DNA of 64,000 nucleotides from Mycobacterium sp. 1164966.3. GTDB taxonomy: Bacteria > Actinomycetota > Actinomycetes > Mycobacteriales > Mycobacteriaceae. Made by a program: the position numbers and the translations under genes. The stretch covers positions 124,001-188,000 of the forward strand of contig NZ_LZSG01000034.1 in the NCBI RefSeq assembly GCF_001665395.1, read 5' to 3'. This document shows, piece after piece, positions 1 to 8,919 of the stretch; position 1 is the first letter of the stretch; each line of letters starts with the position of its first letter. The notes beneath the pieces were generated by a model. That model made no database searches, was not told the DNA's origin, and saw nothing but the letters and a program-made list of their open reading frames with translations.

Positions 1-373
1 TATTGTCGCCGCATAGGTATCGACGCTCTTAGGTGCCAGCTCGCCGTCCTGGCGGCAGCGCTCGATGTACCTCGTCAGCAGGTTCCCGAGTGCCGTTGTG
101 CCGCTGATGCTTCCGCTGCCGGGTGGTCGCCTTGCTGCGAGCGCGTCTCTTAATGCTTCCTCCGCGCGCCCCGTACTCGTCGGACATTCCCACCGGTGAC
201 ATGCGTTCGATGCGTCGCGTCACACCATCGAGGTCGCGGAAGCGACAACGCGCAACCCACACGCCGGGCTCTACTTGAGTCCGAGTGATCTTGCCGTGCG
301 AACTGCTCCGCAGCGGCGGCCTACCTGCCACCGCGCCGGCCCTTGCCTTGACCGCCGGAGAGTTGGTCGACAA
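1..373 (-). pseudogene. Tyrosine integrase, N-terminal part, frameshifted and cut by the window edge
   Basis: Read leftwards, this encodes the N-terminal AP2-like arm-binding segment typical of actinobacterial phage integrases (GVWVARCRFRDLDGVTR). The reading frame breaks at about 161-170: after the residues DEYGARG the frame must slip, and then EALRDALAARR and LLTRYIERCRQDGELAP continue the family sequence to position 1. One extra G, or two missing bases, explains this. The catalytic domain would lie left of the window. A GTG at 331 is a more likely start than the TTG at 373, because it overlaps the stop of the upstream regulator gene only slightly. The slip probably inactivates the recombinase, unless it is a sequencing error. 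Confidence 0.8.
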
Positions 374-1007
374 GCTTCACATCAAGATCCCTGCTGCCGA
401 GTTTCCAGAGTTCGTCGATCCGGTTCTGCAAGTCGTCGATTTCCGCGACCATGTCGTCGATCTCGTCGTCAGTTACATCGGCATGGCCGTCCCTCTTGGC
501 TCGGCGTCTTACCGCAAGTCGTGCGCTTAGTTTCTGTTTGCGTTCGTCAAGTGTGAATGCCTTGCGAGCCCGCTCGAGGGCGAGAAGGTGGGAGTGATAT
601 TTCCGCTGGTCCACCAATGGCATCTCGACAAGGTCCAGATCATCCACTGACCCTGAAAACCATTGTGCCGCCCATATTTTGGTCACTTCCGGCTGGCCTG
701 GAAATGCCCGGATCTTATCCCGATAGGGGGCCGGGTACAGCAGGGCGAGCGGAGCGGTGCCCAACGCGAGCGCCAAGACGACCAGCTCGGCCGTGGTCAC
801 ATACCGTCTACGGCCAATCTCAAGATCGGAAATAACTGACCGGGTTACCTCGGAGCCGAGTTCCGCAGTCCGGGTTGCCAGCCATTGGGCCGACCGCTTC
901 CCCCGCAGCCGGCGTATCTCCATGGCGGTCCGATGGGCCTGCTCTTCGGCCCAGTTCTTCGGCGGTTCTTTCCAGTCATGCTGCTCAGAGGCATCGGATT
1001 GCGGCAT
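321..1007 (-). CDS. XRE-type helix-turn-helix regulator of a phage-like element
   Basis: The 228-residue protein starts MPQSDASEQHDW. Residues about 28-90 form a Cro/cI-like helix-turn-helix: an arginine-rich first helix, then ELGSEVTRSVISDLEIGRRR, a typical XRE recognition segment. The C-terminal half is a charged helical region (DDEIDDMVAEIDDLQNRID) that looks like a coiled-coil dimerisation module. The chosen start excludes a 68-residue upstream extension that lacks family character; an alternative ATG lies four codons upstream (1019). It runs into the integrase gene and is divergent from the terminase fragment, the usual position of an integrase-linked repressor. I infer that it binds the palindrome at 1212-1232. 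Confidence 0.75.
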   Translation of the reverse strand: MPQSDASEQHDWKEPPKNWAEEQAHRTAMEIRRLRGKRSAQWLATRTAELGSEVTRSVISDLEIGRRRYVTTAELVVLALALGTAPLALLYPAPYRDKIRAFPGQPEVTKIWAAQWFSGSVDDLDLVEMPLVDQRKYHSHLLALERARKAFTLDERKQKLSARLAVRRRAKRDGHADVTDDEIDDMVAEIDDLQNRIDELWKLGSRDLDVKLVDQLSGGQGKGRRGGR

Positions 1008-1211
1008 GACACGCAGCATAGGCCATAAACACCCATAAATCGCGGGAATGTACGAAAAGTGTGTAGGGTTCGTGCTGGCCCGCAGAAACCAGCGGGAAGG
1101 AACTCTGACCTGCGCGTATAGGCGGGGGGGGTGGGTACCCATCGTGCATACCACCCGGTGCGCGACCGGCGCCGCAGCTCTCTTGCTATGCGCGGAAGTT
1201 TCGACAGTCAT

Positions 1212-1232
1212 TTATGGCACTGAGTGCCATAA
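1212..1232. promoter_or_regulatory. Perfect 9-3-9 palindrome, candidate operator
   Basis: TTATGGCAC-TGA-GTGCCATAA has two perfect 9-base arms. It lies between the divergent XRE regulator (start 1007) and the terminase-like fragment (start 1253), about 20 bases upstream of the latter's start codon. Position and symmetry fit a repressor operator for the element; binding by the neighbouring regulator is inference. Confidence 0.6.
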
Positions 1233-1252
1233 TTAGCTGCAAGGAGGTTGGA

Positions 1253-1576
1253 ATGGGTAAGTGTGGTCCGGCGCCGGCGCCAGCGGCGCTGAAGATTTTG
1301 CGAGGACGGTCGGAGGGCCGCGACAGCGGCGGGCGGCCGGTTGCGAAGCCGCCTGCGTTCGAAAGGCAGGCGCCGGCGGCACCTCATTGGCTGCCGGATG
1401 AGGCTAGGGCGTTGTGGGACAAGACTGTCCCCGACCTCGATGCGCTGCGTCTGCTTAAGGAAATTGACCTGGGCGTGTTGGCCGCATACTGCTTCGCCTG
1501 TGGAATGAAGAGATCCGAGCCACGTGGGCACGACACGAACGTCTCGCGGCAAGCCCAGCCACCGTCACTCTCATGA
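1253..1576 (+). pseudogene. Truncated P27-type phage terminase small subunit
   Basis: The start is fixed by a perfect AAGGAGG six bases upstream of ATG. The first 75 or so residues match the N-terminal part of P27-family terminase small subunits (MGKCGPAPAPAALKILRGR, then APHWLPDEARALWDKTVPDL and LLKEIDLGVLAAYC). After about 1490 the sequence stops resembling a terminase, and another frame of the same DNA begins to encode an alpha/beta-hydrolase. The open frame runs to 1576 through foreign sequence. No large terminase subunit or capsid gene follows, so this is a relic at a recombination junction. Confidence 0.75.
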
Positions 1577-2310
1577 TTCCGCTAGCGGCCGAGTCGAACG
1601 TGCGGGTGGTCCTACCGACAGTCCGCGTGCCAACCCTGGTCGTCCAGCACACCGACGATGCACTCATCACGCCTGCGATGGGCAAGTACGTCGCCGATCA
1701 CATACCGGATGCGAAATATGTTGAGCTGCCTGGCCGCAACATGTACCACTTTGTTGAACCTTGGCGCGCATCCTTCCAGGAGGTCGCCGAGTTCCTTACC
1801 GGCGAGCAGCCCGACGTGGCCGACGATCGGGTGCTGGCCACGGTGTTGTTCACCGACATCGTGGACTCGACGCGACGGGCCGCGGAGATGGGCGATCGTG
1901 ACTGGCATGCGCTGCTCGACGCGCACGACGCCGTCGTCCGTGCACAACTCAGCCGCTTCAGAGGCCGCGAGGTGAACACCTCGGGAGACGGGTTCCTGGC
2001 GATGTTCGACGGCCCGCAGCGAGCGATCCGCTGCGCCATGGCGATTCGCGACGCGGTGCAGGCGCTCGGCATCGAGGTGCGCGCCGGGTTGCACACCGGC
2101 GAGTGCGAGGTCCGCGGCGACGACATTGGTGGGATCGGCGTGCATATCGGCGCGCGCGTGAGCGCCTTGGCAGGGCCGAACGAGGTGCTCGTGTCCAGCA
2201 CACTGCGCGACCTCGTCATCGGATCAGGGCTTGAGTTCGATGAGCGCGGCGCTCACTCACTCAAGGGCGTGCCCGGCGAATGGCGCCTGTTCGCGGTCGC
2301 TTCCTCGTAG
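1486..2310 (+). pseudogene. 5'-truncated alpha/beta-hydrolase-class III cyclase fusion
   Basis: This is the C-terminal end of an alpha/beta-hydrolase (last strand with PTLVVQHTDDALITP, catalytic-acid region) joined to a class III nucleotidyl cyclase domain. Upstream of the first in-frame ATG (1573) the same frame still encodes hydrolase-like sequence (LWNEEIRATWARHERL), so the ATG is not the native start and most of the hydrolase is missing. The cyclase part keeps FTDIVDST and SGDGFLAMF metal-site motifs and GVHIGARVSAL, while the usual purine-specifying Lys is replaced by Asn (EVNTSGDGF). Such fusions are a known mycobacterial family. Whether the remaining 245-residue frame is expressed is unknown. 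Confidence 0.75.
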
Positions 2311-2445
2311 CGGTAGGTGGGGTCAGCTCGCGGCGTTCATCTACCGGCGCATCCGCCACGTCCATCGCTGGCAGCAGACCGCGACGTTCCCGAGCCGCAC
2401 GGCGAAGTGCAACCGCTAGGCGGCTAGCCGCTTTAGTCTCCCGAC

Positions 2446-3960
2446 ATGGATCGCTTTTGGCAGTGGGCGTGGGATCGGTACGGGGCGAGGTATTCGTCGG
2501 TGGGCTGGGTAGTGATGTTTGCCGCGGTCTTGCCGGTCTACCTTATTTGGTCGTTGTTGGTCGTGGCTTCCGAGAGATCTAGCCACTACGTCGAGGCGCT
2601 CGTTGTGACGGGTATCGCGGTGGTGGTGATGGTGTCCGTCGCGATGTTTACCGGTAACCGGCGCTTCCGCCGTGCGCAAGAGTGGGCGGCGGGCCGCGAA
2701 GTCGATCGCGCAGGGACGCTGCAAGACACGTACGCCTGGGGGCGCGCAATTGGTGCCCGAACTTGCGTTTTAATGACTGTCTGGCCCGCCCTGCTCTTGG
2801 TGGTTGTCGGTGTGATCGCCGGCGCAAGCGGGATGCGATTGGTCCAGTATGGGATCTTGGGCGCCGCGCTAGGAGCAGCGTCGGCGTTGAACGCTATGCA
2901 CGCTTTTCCGGAAGGGGTGTTGCGACCGGCTAGGGCCGCCCTCGCGGGGGACTCCGGTATCGGGGACTCGCTGCCGCGTAGCCGTCCGACTTTCGCTGCT
3001 TGGTTGGGCCTTTCGATGGCGGCCTCGGTGTTCATGTTTGCTGTATTCGGCGCACTGTGCGGCACTGTGTTGGGTCGCGTCACGGACGCTCCGGTGCTCT
3101 GCGTCGCGATTGGGGCTGTTTTGACGCTTGGCTTCGGGTTGCCGGTCGCAGTTGGCGTCATCGTTGCGCCGTCTCTTCGCCCCATTCGTGACCTTGCCGA
3201 AGCAACTGACCGTGTTGCGGCCGGTGACTTCACCCAACGTCTGCCGGTGGTTCAAGACGATGATCTCGGCGCGCTCGCCGCGTCATTCAACCGCATGCAG
3301 GCCGGTTTGGCTGAGCGGCAACGACTTCAAGCGGCATTCGGGACCTACGTCGACCCGGCTCTCGCCGCTCGGCTGCTGGAGCAGGGCGATGATGTCTTCA
3401 CCGGGGAGCGCCGCGAGGTGACGGTGATGTTTGTCGATGTCCGTGACTTCACCCCTTTCGCCGAAACCAACACCGCCGAGGACACCGTCGCACGCCTCAA
3501 CGCGCTGTTTGAGATCGTCGTACCCGTCGTGGTGGATGCAGGTGGGCACGTCAACAAGTTCCTCGGCGACGGCGCGTTGGCCGTCTTCGGCGCCCCGAAC
3601 GACCTCGCCGATCATGCCGACGCCGCAGTGAACGCTGCGGTGCTGATCCAGCGCCTCGTCACCGATCAGTTCGAAGGGAAGCTTCGCATCGGCATCGGGA
3701 TCAACACCGGTGCCGTGATCGCGGGCACGATCGGCGGTGGCGGCAAGCTCGAGTTCACCCTGATCGGCGACACCGTCAACGTCGCTGCGCGCGTCGAGCA
3801 GCTCACCAAAACGACCGGCGACGCAATCCTTCTCACCCACCACACCGTCGACGCCCTTGACGGCCGCTCGCCAGAACTCATAGACCGGGGCGCCCACGCC
3901 CTGAAGGGAAAGTCAGCCGCAATGCAGCTGTTCGGCCTCGAACCAGGAGCCTGGCGCTAG
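2446..3960 (+). CDS. Membrane adenylate cyclase with HAMP domain
   Basis: The 504-residue protein makes cyclic AMP at the cytoplasmic face of the membrane. Six predicted membrane helices (about 20-41, 51-68, 105-126, 132-152, 186-208, 216-240) lead into a HAMP linker (about 242-293) and a class III cyclase domain (about 322-500). Metal ligands D331 and D375, adenine-specifying K371 and D442, and transition-state N445 and R449 are all present, so the enzyme should be active. The architecture matches the mycobacterial Rv1318c-Rv1320c/Rv3645 group. It lies alone between two damaged genes; nothing in the flanks indicates its signal. Confidence 0.9.
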   Translation: MDRFWQWAWDRYGARYSSVGWVVMFAAVLPVYLIWSLLVVASERSSHYVEALVVTGIAVVVMVSVAMFTGNRRFRRAQEWAAGREVDRAGTLQDTYAWGRAIGARTCVLMTVWPALLLVVVGVIAGASGMRLVQYGILGAALGAASALNAMHAFPEGVLRPARAALAGDSGIGDSLPRSRPTFAAWLGLSMAASVFMFAVFGALCGTVLGRVTDAPVLCVAIGAVLTLGFGLPVAVGVIVAPSLRPIRDLAEATDRVAAGDFTQRLPVVQDDDLGALAASFNRMQAGLAERQRLQAAFGTYVDPALAARLLEQGDDVFTGERREVTVMFVDVRDFTPFAETNTAEDTVARLNALFEIVVPVVVDAGGHVNKFLGDGALAVFGAPNDLADHADAAVNAAVLIQRLVTDQFEGKLRIGIGINTGAVIAGTIGGGGKLEFTLIGDTVNVAARVEQLTKTTGDAILLTHHTVDALDGRSPELIDRGAHALKGKSAAMQLFGLEPGAWR

Positions 3961-4074
3961 CTTTCTGAACAAGATGACGCGCCTAGGCGGTCGATTCTGA
4001 GCCGAGTTCTGGTAGTTGGTTCCCGCGTGGTCGCCTCGACTCTGCCCCGCCCGCACACCGGGTGAAGACAACCT

Positions 4075-4574
4075 CTAGAGGTGTTTGAGCCGAAAGATGG
4101 GGATTTGACGTCCGACCGTCGCAGTCTTATCGCGATAGTCGCGCCACCCGGCGTAAACCTTGTCGCCGAGCGCGAACAAGCGTGCATGCTCGTCCGAATC
4201 GGTGACCTCGGTCGCCACGAATTTCTCGCCTCCCAGTTCATATTCAGGATGTGCGATGAGGTTGTAATACCACTGTGGGTGTTTGGCGCCACCGTAATTC
4301 GAGGCAACTGCGATCGCATCGTGACCGTCGTGGAAGTAGGTAATCTGTACCTCTCGGGGCTGACCCGAGTTAGCACCGGTGGCCTTGAGTGGGGCGGTCA
4401 CGACCGTCCCGAACGAGGTAGCGAAGCGCCCGCCGGTTATGCGTACAGCCACGGGTCGATGCGAGCGGCCAGGTGGCGGATGTATAACTGTCCTGCACGA
4501 GAACGCCCGAAGCGCACCATGGCCTTATACACCGGGCCGCGCCTTCGGTGAGGATCGACATACCGCAGCGGCAT
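4075..4574 (-). pseudogene. Ddn-family F420-dependent nitroreductase, one-base frameshift
   Basis: The N-terminal part starts at ATG 4574 (MPLRYVDPHRRRG) and ends abruptly at DPWLY followed by a stop. The rest of the protein continues one frame away as RITGGRFATSFGTVVTAPL to the end at 4075. A single missing C in the stretch ctgtacgcat (near 4445) accounts exactly for the break: restoring it gives DPWLYRITGGRF, the normal family reading. The family uses reduced deazaflavin F420 to reduce quinones or nitro compounds. The 125-residue downstream frame alone, from a GTG inside the gene, lacks the N-terminal membrane-associating segment. Confidence 0.85.
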
Positions 4575-4784
4575 GGAGCGCACACACGGCCTTCCGTCCA
4601 GCTCTTTCAAGCGCCCTTCCGGGCACATCGACCAACGAAAGCGAAAGCGTTGTCCACGTCGTCGCCTGGACTCTGGCGGGTCTCAACCCGCCGCCTCGAA
4701 CTGGACCGCGCGCCATCAATTTGATGTCCGTCCTACCCACCAGCTGATCGTGATTCTGGAGAAAACCTGACTGACAAGCAGGTC

Positions 4785-4924
4785 ATGGTTCGCGTCTGCG
4801 ACAGGTGGCGGGTTGTTTACAACTACGAGCCATAAGTCAAGGGCCACACGTTTACCGTGCCCGAAACCACAGCTGCCGAATGGGAACGCTCGCGCTGGTC
4901 GAACGCGTCACCGGCGAGAGCTAA
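4785..4924 (+). pseudogene. Decayed small phage structural-type protein
   Basis: In one frame ATG 4785 encodes MVRVCDRWRVVYNYEP, hits an in-frame stop at 4833, and continues VKGHTFTVPETTAAEWERSR. A one-base slip near 4896 then restores LVERVTGES and a stop at 4922. The combined sequence resembles short actinophage head-region proteins that end in a WVERV-like motif, but I recognise it only by pattern. Both lesions in under 140 bases argue for a dead gene. The rest of 4575-5044 shows no convincing coding frame. Confidence 0.45.
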
Positions 4925-5044
4925 GTGAGCGAAGCCTCAGCCACCCGGCATCAACCGCCCCCGGCCGATCCGCAATTTTGCCACCCTTATTGCCAGTGCC
5001 ATCTAACATGACCGGCGGTACTACTGGGGAGGATCCACCGCTCT

Positions 5045-5338
5045 ATGGAAATCTTTGCTGTTTGGCTCATCAGTGCGGTGATCTGCGGGATCGTCAGCAG
5101 CACCTTCGCGCCCTCAAAGAACCGGAGTCAGCTTTCGTTCTTCGTTGTTGGCTTCTTGTTGGGAATCCTCGGCATACTGCTCTGCGCAATAGCGCCTACA
5201 GCGGCGCCGGCTGGCATGCGGGTGTTCAAGTGTCCCCGGTGCAACGCGACTCAAAACGTGCCAGAACAAGAGGAACAGGTCGAGTGTTGGAAATGCCACC
5301 ATGTTGCTCAGATCGGTGCAGGACGGCCGAAAGGCTAA
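5045..5338 (+). CDS. Small membrane protein with C-terminal zinc ribbon
   Basis: This is a 97-residue protein of unknown function. Two hydrophobic segments (about 3-21 and 31-53) form a hairpin in the membrane, followed by a cytoplasmic zinc-ribbon with two CxxC knuckles (CPRC at about 62-65, CWKC at about 80-83). This small layout is common in actinobacterial and prophage genomes and usually annotated as hypothetical. It stands alone, without an obvious operon partner. Confidence 0.6.
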   Translation: MEIFAVWLISAVICGIVSSTFAPSKNRSQLSFFVVGFLLGILGILLCAIAPTAAPAGMRVFKCPRCNATQNVPEQEEQVECWKCHHVAQIGAGRPKG

Positions 5339-5417
5339 CGGGGGAAGCAGATCCCTGCAAGCGACGATCCAGACCAGCCCTAGCACTTGAAGAAGTGGGA
5401 AGCCGCATACGCGTTCG

Positions 5418-5771
5418 GTGAGCACCTCTCCCCGCCTGCCGGTCGGTGCGTTCCTTGAGATCATCCAGGCAGATCGCGATGGCGACCGGCGACCCAGCTG
5501 CAAGCAGTTGATGAAGGTAGCCGAGACCGGCGTGCAACTGTTCTACGCCGCTATCGGGCATATCGACGCCACCGAGGAATTCCTGGAGGAAGCTCGCAGT
5601 GAGTGGGGTCCGCTAGGGGGCGGTGGAAGAGATGCAGACATTGAGCGCCGCGATCCGGTGACCGGCGAGTTCACCATCGACGTCTGGCCCCCCGAAGCCC
5701 CTGAAGGAACTTCCGGCATCACCTGGAGGTGCTGGCCGGTCTCCGTGGTAGGTGCCGAACGAAGCCGCTAG
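5418..5771 (+). CDS. Hypothetical protein
   Basis: A 117-residue frame from GTG 5418. I do not recognise a family. The middle is acidic and helical (TEEFLEEARSEW); the end contains a proline-rich stretch. No strong ribosome-binding site precedes it, and codon use is less clearly biased than in the neighbours, so it may be a remnant or not a gene. Confidence 0.3.
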   Translation: MSTSPRLPVGAFLEIIQADRDGDRRPSCKQLMKVAETGVQLFYAAIGHIDATEEFLEEARSEWGPLGGGGRDADIERRDPVTGEFTIDVWPPEAPEGTSGITWRCWPVSVVGAERSR

Positions 5772-5914
5772 TTGTCAAAACACGTGTATTGACTCTGTGC
5801 CGGGGGTAAGTGTCCTGCGAAGCGCTTAGTGCGCCGCGCGCGGTACCACATGGAACACGAGGACAGCCGTCGGGAGGCTACCTAAAGGGCCGCGAACTTT
5901 AGTAGGGGGATGAA

Positions 5915-6244
5915 TTGAGAATAAAGGGTAGCGCCGGCGGCATTATGTTGGCCCTCGTTCTACTAGGTGTTGGAATTTTCCTGACGAAAGAGGGCTGGGA
6001 GGGCACACATCCCGACCCTCATCCCGTGATCAAATGCGACAACAAAGTCATGCATCCTGGCGACTTCTGCAGAGTAACCAGTCACGGAAAGTCTTCCAGC
6101 TCATCGTATTCCTACGAGAAGGAGCTGAACGACAAACTAACAGTGTCCACGAAGGACTGGGTCGAACTCGTGATCGGCTTGGCCCTCATAGTAGGTGCTG
6201 GTGGTTACCTGCTGTTGTTGCTTGTATCGGCGTTCAGGAGTTAA
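5915..6244 (+). CDS. Small two-helix membrane protein
   Basis: A 109-residue protein from a TTG start. It has an N-terminal hydrophobic helix (about 9-24), an exposed serine/tyrosine-rich loop with two cysteines (IKCDNKV and DFCRV) that could form a disulphide, and a C-terminal helix (about 84-106). It has no recognised domain. The base composition is visibly lower in GC than the catabolic locus to the right, in keeping with the accessory character of this region. Confidence 0.45.
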   Translation: MRIKGSAGGIMLALVLLGVGIFLTKEGWEGTHPDPHPVIKCDNKVMHPGDFCRVTSHGKSSSSSYSYEKELNDKLTVSTKDWVELVIGLALIVGAGGYLLLLLVSAFRS

Positions 6245-6461
6245 CCCTGACGCCCATTAGGCGCCATGACACCATGCCCTGGAACTGATTAGGTTGACGA
6301 GCGGGCGTGGTGGGGCGCTCCCATCAGTAGCAGTGGCGGATGCGCTTCGAGGAGGCTGCCGACACGCATACTGCAATGGCAGTGGCTCATACCAAACCCA
6401 CACAATCACGCCTCCGCGTCGGTAGCATTTTCCACCTGGGTGGATGGCGGAAGGCCCTGCC

Positions 6462-8009
6462 ATGGACGAGGTGGAATTCGGGCGCTACCGGCTGCAGTCG
6501 CTTCTCGGCGAGGGCGGCATGGGCGAGGTCTGGCGCGCCCACGACACCGAAACCGACCGGATCGTGGCCATCAAGGTGTTGCCCGCGAATTTGTCTGAGG
6601 ACGAGGACTTTAAGCGGCGATTCCGACGGGAAGCACACGCAGCGGCACGGTTGAATGACCCGCACGTCATCCCGATTCACAATTACGGCGAGATCGACGG
6701 CCGCCTCTACCTCGACATGCGCCTGATCAAAGGCCGCGACCTCGCCGCTGTGTTGGCCGACGGCCCGCTGGAACCTCCGCGGGCGGTGCACATCGTCGGC
6801 CAGATCGCTGAAGCCTTGCATGCCGCCCATGAGGAGGGTCTGCTACATCGCGACATCAAACCTTCCAACATCCTGCTCGGCAAGAATGACTTCGCCTACC
6901 TGATTGATTTCGGCATCGCCCGCACCATCGGCGAGACCCGCATGACCCAAACCGGTAGCGCCATCGGCACGTTCCAATACATTGCCCCAGAACGCTTAGC
7001 CATCGGTGCCGACGAAGACGCCCGCGCCGACATTTATTCGCTGGCCTGCGTGCTCTACGAATGCCTCACCGGCAACCCACCCTTCCCCGGCGACACCATG
7101 CCGCAACTGGTCGCCGCACACCTCCACGCGCCGCCACCACGACCCTCGATCACACAACACAACGTGCCTGCACAGTTCGACGCGGTGATCGCCAAGGGGA
7201 TGGCCAAAGACCCCGACATTCGGTATGGGACCACGGTCGAGTTAGCCGACGCAGCCCGCGACGCGATAACCACGCCCATTCAGCGACCAACGCGAGAGCC
7301 GACACAGCCATCCAACCAACAGTCCGTGGGTCCTGTTGCCAAGCGGGCGCGTCCCAACACTCCGAGGGATCACCCGGCCGCCCCGCGGACTGCCGATGCC
7401 CGCCAGGCAGGCGCTAAGCAGCGGTCGCCACTGGTCGCTCCGTCCTCACCGCCGAGCACACCGCGACGGGCACGCTGGTGGCGCCGAAAAGTGAGCCGGC
7501 GCGGAGTGATTGCATTGGCTGTGCCAGCGCTGCTTTGCCTCGCGGCGATTGTATTCGCCGGGGTAACGGGCCGGCTTTACCTCGCCGACCGAGCGGCCGC
7601 GGATGCAAAGGAAGCGGCCATCCGAACAGCGGCAGAAGCAGTTAACGCTATGTGGGCATATACGCCAGAGGACTTGGATGGTTTGCCCGACCGGGCGGGG
7701 AAATATCTTTCTGATGATTTTCGTGCCAAGTATTCGCAGTTCGTTAAGCAAATAGCTACGCCCAACAAACAGGCGAAGATCACCACTACAACAAAAGTCT
7801 TGGGAGCCGGGATCGAGTCGTTTGATGGCTCAGATGCTACAGTAATCGTTTACACCAACACGACCACCACTTCGCCGACGACACAGCCTAAAATCATGTA
7901 TCTCTCCTACCGGCTAATTATGCAGATGCACAAATCTAGGTGGTGGATCACACGAATGACAACAATTACTTCATCGGAAACGGAACCCAAGTTACCAGCA
8001 CCCGCCTGA
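6462..8009 (+). CDS. Ser/Thr protein kinase with Mce-associated-like extracellular domain
   Basis: A 515-residue transmembrane Hanks-type kinase. The kinase domain (about 8-270) has the glycine loop GEGGMGEVW, K38, HRDIKPSN with D131, DFG with D149, an activation loop with Thr residues (MTQTGSAIGT) and APE, so it should be catalytically competent. A Pro-rich juxtamembrane linker precedes one membrane helix (about 348-370). The outer part (about 385-500) resembles the NTF2/VirB8-like fold of Mce-associated (Mam) proteins: helix, AMWAYTPEDLDGL, KYLSDDFRAKY, then alternating strands ending in RWWITRM. ATG 6462 is preferred over an upstream start because the family begins close to the glycine loop. 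Confidence 0.9.
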   Translation: MDEVEFGRYRLQSLLGEGGMGEVWRAHDTETDRIVAIKVLPANLSEDEDFKRRFRREAHAAARLNDPHVIPIHNYGEIDGRLYLDMRLIKGRDLAAVLADGPLEPPRAVHIVGQIAEALHAAHEEGLLHRDIKPSNILLGKNDFAYLIDFGIARTIGETRMTQTGSAIGTFQYIAPERLAIGADEDARADIYSLACVLYECLTGNPPFPGDTMPQLVAAHLHAPPPRPSITQHNVPAQFDAVIAKGMAKDPDIRYGTTVELADAARDAITTPIQRPTREPTQPSNQQSVGPVAKRARPNTPRDHPAAPRTADARQAGAKQRSPLVAPSSPPSTPRRARWWRRKVSRRGVIALAVPALLCLAAIVFAGVTGRLYLADRAAADAKEAAIRTAAEAVNAMWAYTPEDLDGLPDRAGKYLSDDFRAKYSQFVKQIATPNKQAKITTTTKVLGAGIESFDGSDATVIVYTNTTTTSPTTQPKIMYLSYRLIMQMHKSRWWITRMTTITSSETEPKLPAPA

Positions 8010-8142
8010 TTCCTAACCGCGCTTCCGTCGGTGCTCGTCGAGCGCAGTCGCCTGACAGCCCGGCATTTACGTCGGCGAAAATCTGCCATCTTGGAGTCCA
8101 CGTGGTGGCATGAACCCAAGCGCACATCCGACCGATTCGGCT

Positions 8143-8919
8143 CTAGTGCCCCTTCGTCGCTGCGCCGGTGACGGCGAGCATGGTCCTCGCGACAAGCTCG
8201 GGATCGTCAATCGTCGGAGTGTGCCCGAGGCCGGCCAGGATGGTGAAGGTCGCGCGAGGTAGGCGGTCGCGGGCGATAGCTTCACAAAGCTCGACTGGGA
8301 GAATCCTGTCTTTTTCGGCCCAGGCGATGGTGATTGGACACGGCAGGGGATCCATCGGTGCGACTTGTTCGTCGGCGTTGTCGAAAATGTCGCCGATGAT
8401 GGTGCATGCAAGGGACACTTCGGTAATTTCGATGGCTCGCTCGTAGCTGAGTCGATCTCCGCGCAGCGTCAAATCGGTCAACGAATGTCGGCGCATCCCC
8501 GGCGATTTTAATAGAAGTCGGGTAATGGGGCGCATCAAGCGGCCTACCGCGAACTGCCGTCGCAGCCGCTTCGCGACCTGAGCCCGCAGATCGTCTGACC
8601 ACAATCCACCCGGTGAAAATGCGCAGACGGATGCGGCGCGACCGCGGCGCGCCAATTCTTGTGCCACGAATCCACCCATCGAATGGCCCGCTAAATGCGG
8701 CCGATCTAGTCCGCGTTCGTCGAGGTAGCGTTCGGACTCATCGATTACATCCCAAATCGTGACAGGTCGCCGTTGCACAACTGGCCCCCCACGATGACCG
8801 AGGGCTGACGGTGTGTATACGTCGTGGTGGGCAGATAGCAGCGGCGCAATATCCCGCCATTGATCTCCAGACCAGGACCCGCCATGCATGAGTACAAGAG
8901 GCGACAACTCCGAAGTCAC
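8143..8919 (-). CDS. Alpha/beta-hydrolase
   Basis: A 258-residue soluble hydrolase. It shows the oxyanion-hole HGGSW near the start, the nucleophile elbow GHSMGG, a late acidic residue in AWAEKDRILP, and the catalytic His in GLGHTPTIDDP. The GTG at 8919 lies just before the first conserved strand and gives a normal family length; the frame is open to an ATG at 8988, which would add 23 residues of no family character. Substrate is unknown; likely an esterase or a similar carboxylic hydrolase. Confidence 0.75.
   Translation of the reverse strand: MTSELSPLVLMHGGSWSGDQWRDIAPLLSAHHDVYTPSALGHRGGPVVQRRPVTIWDVIDESERYLDERGLDRPHLAGHSMGGFVAQELARRGRAASVCAFSPGGLWSDDLRAQVAKRLRRQFAVGRLMRPITRLLLKSPGMRRHSLTDLTLRGDRLSYERAIEITEVSLACTIIGDIFDNADEQVAPMDPLPCPITIAWAEKDRILPVELCEAIARDRLPRATFTILAGLGHTPTIDDPELVARTMLAVTGAATKGH

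Noticed and set aside
4813..5421. 202-codon open frame on the plus strand
   Set aside because: It crosses the zinc-ribbon gene in another frame and has no family character; codon use is unlike real genes here.
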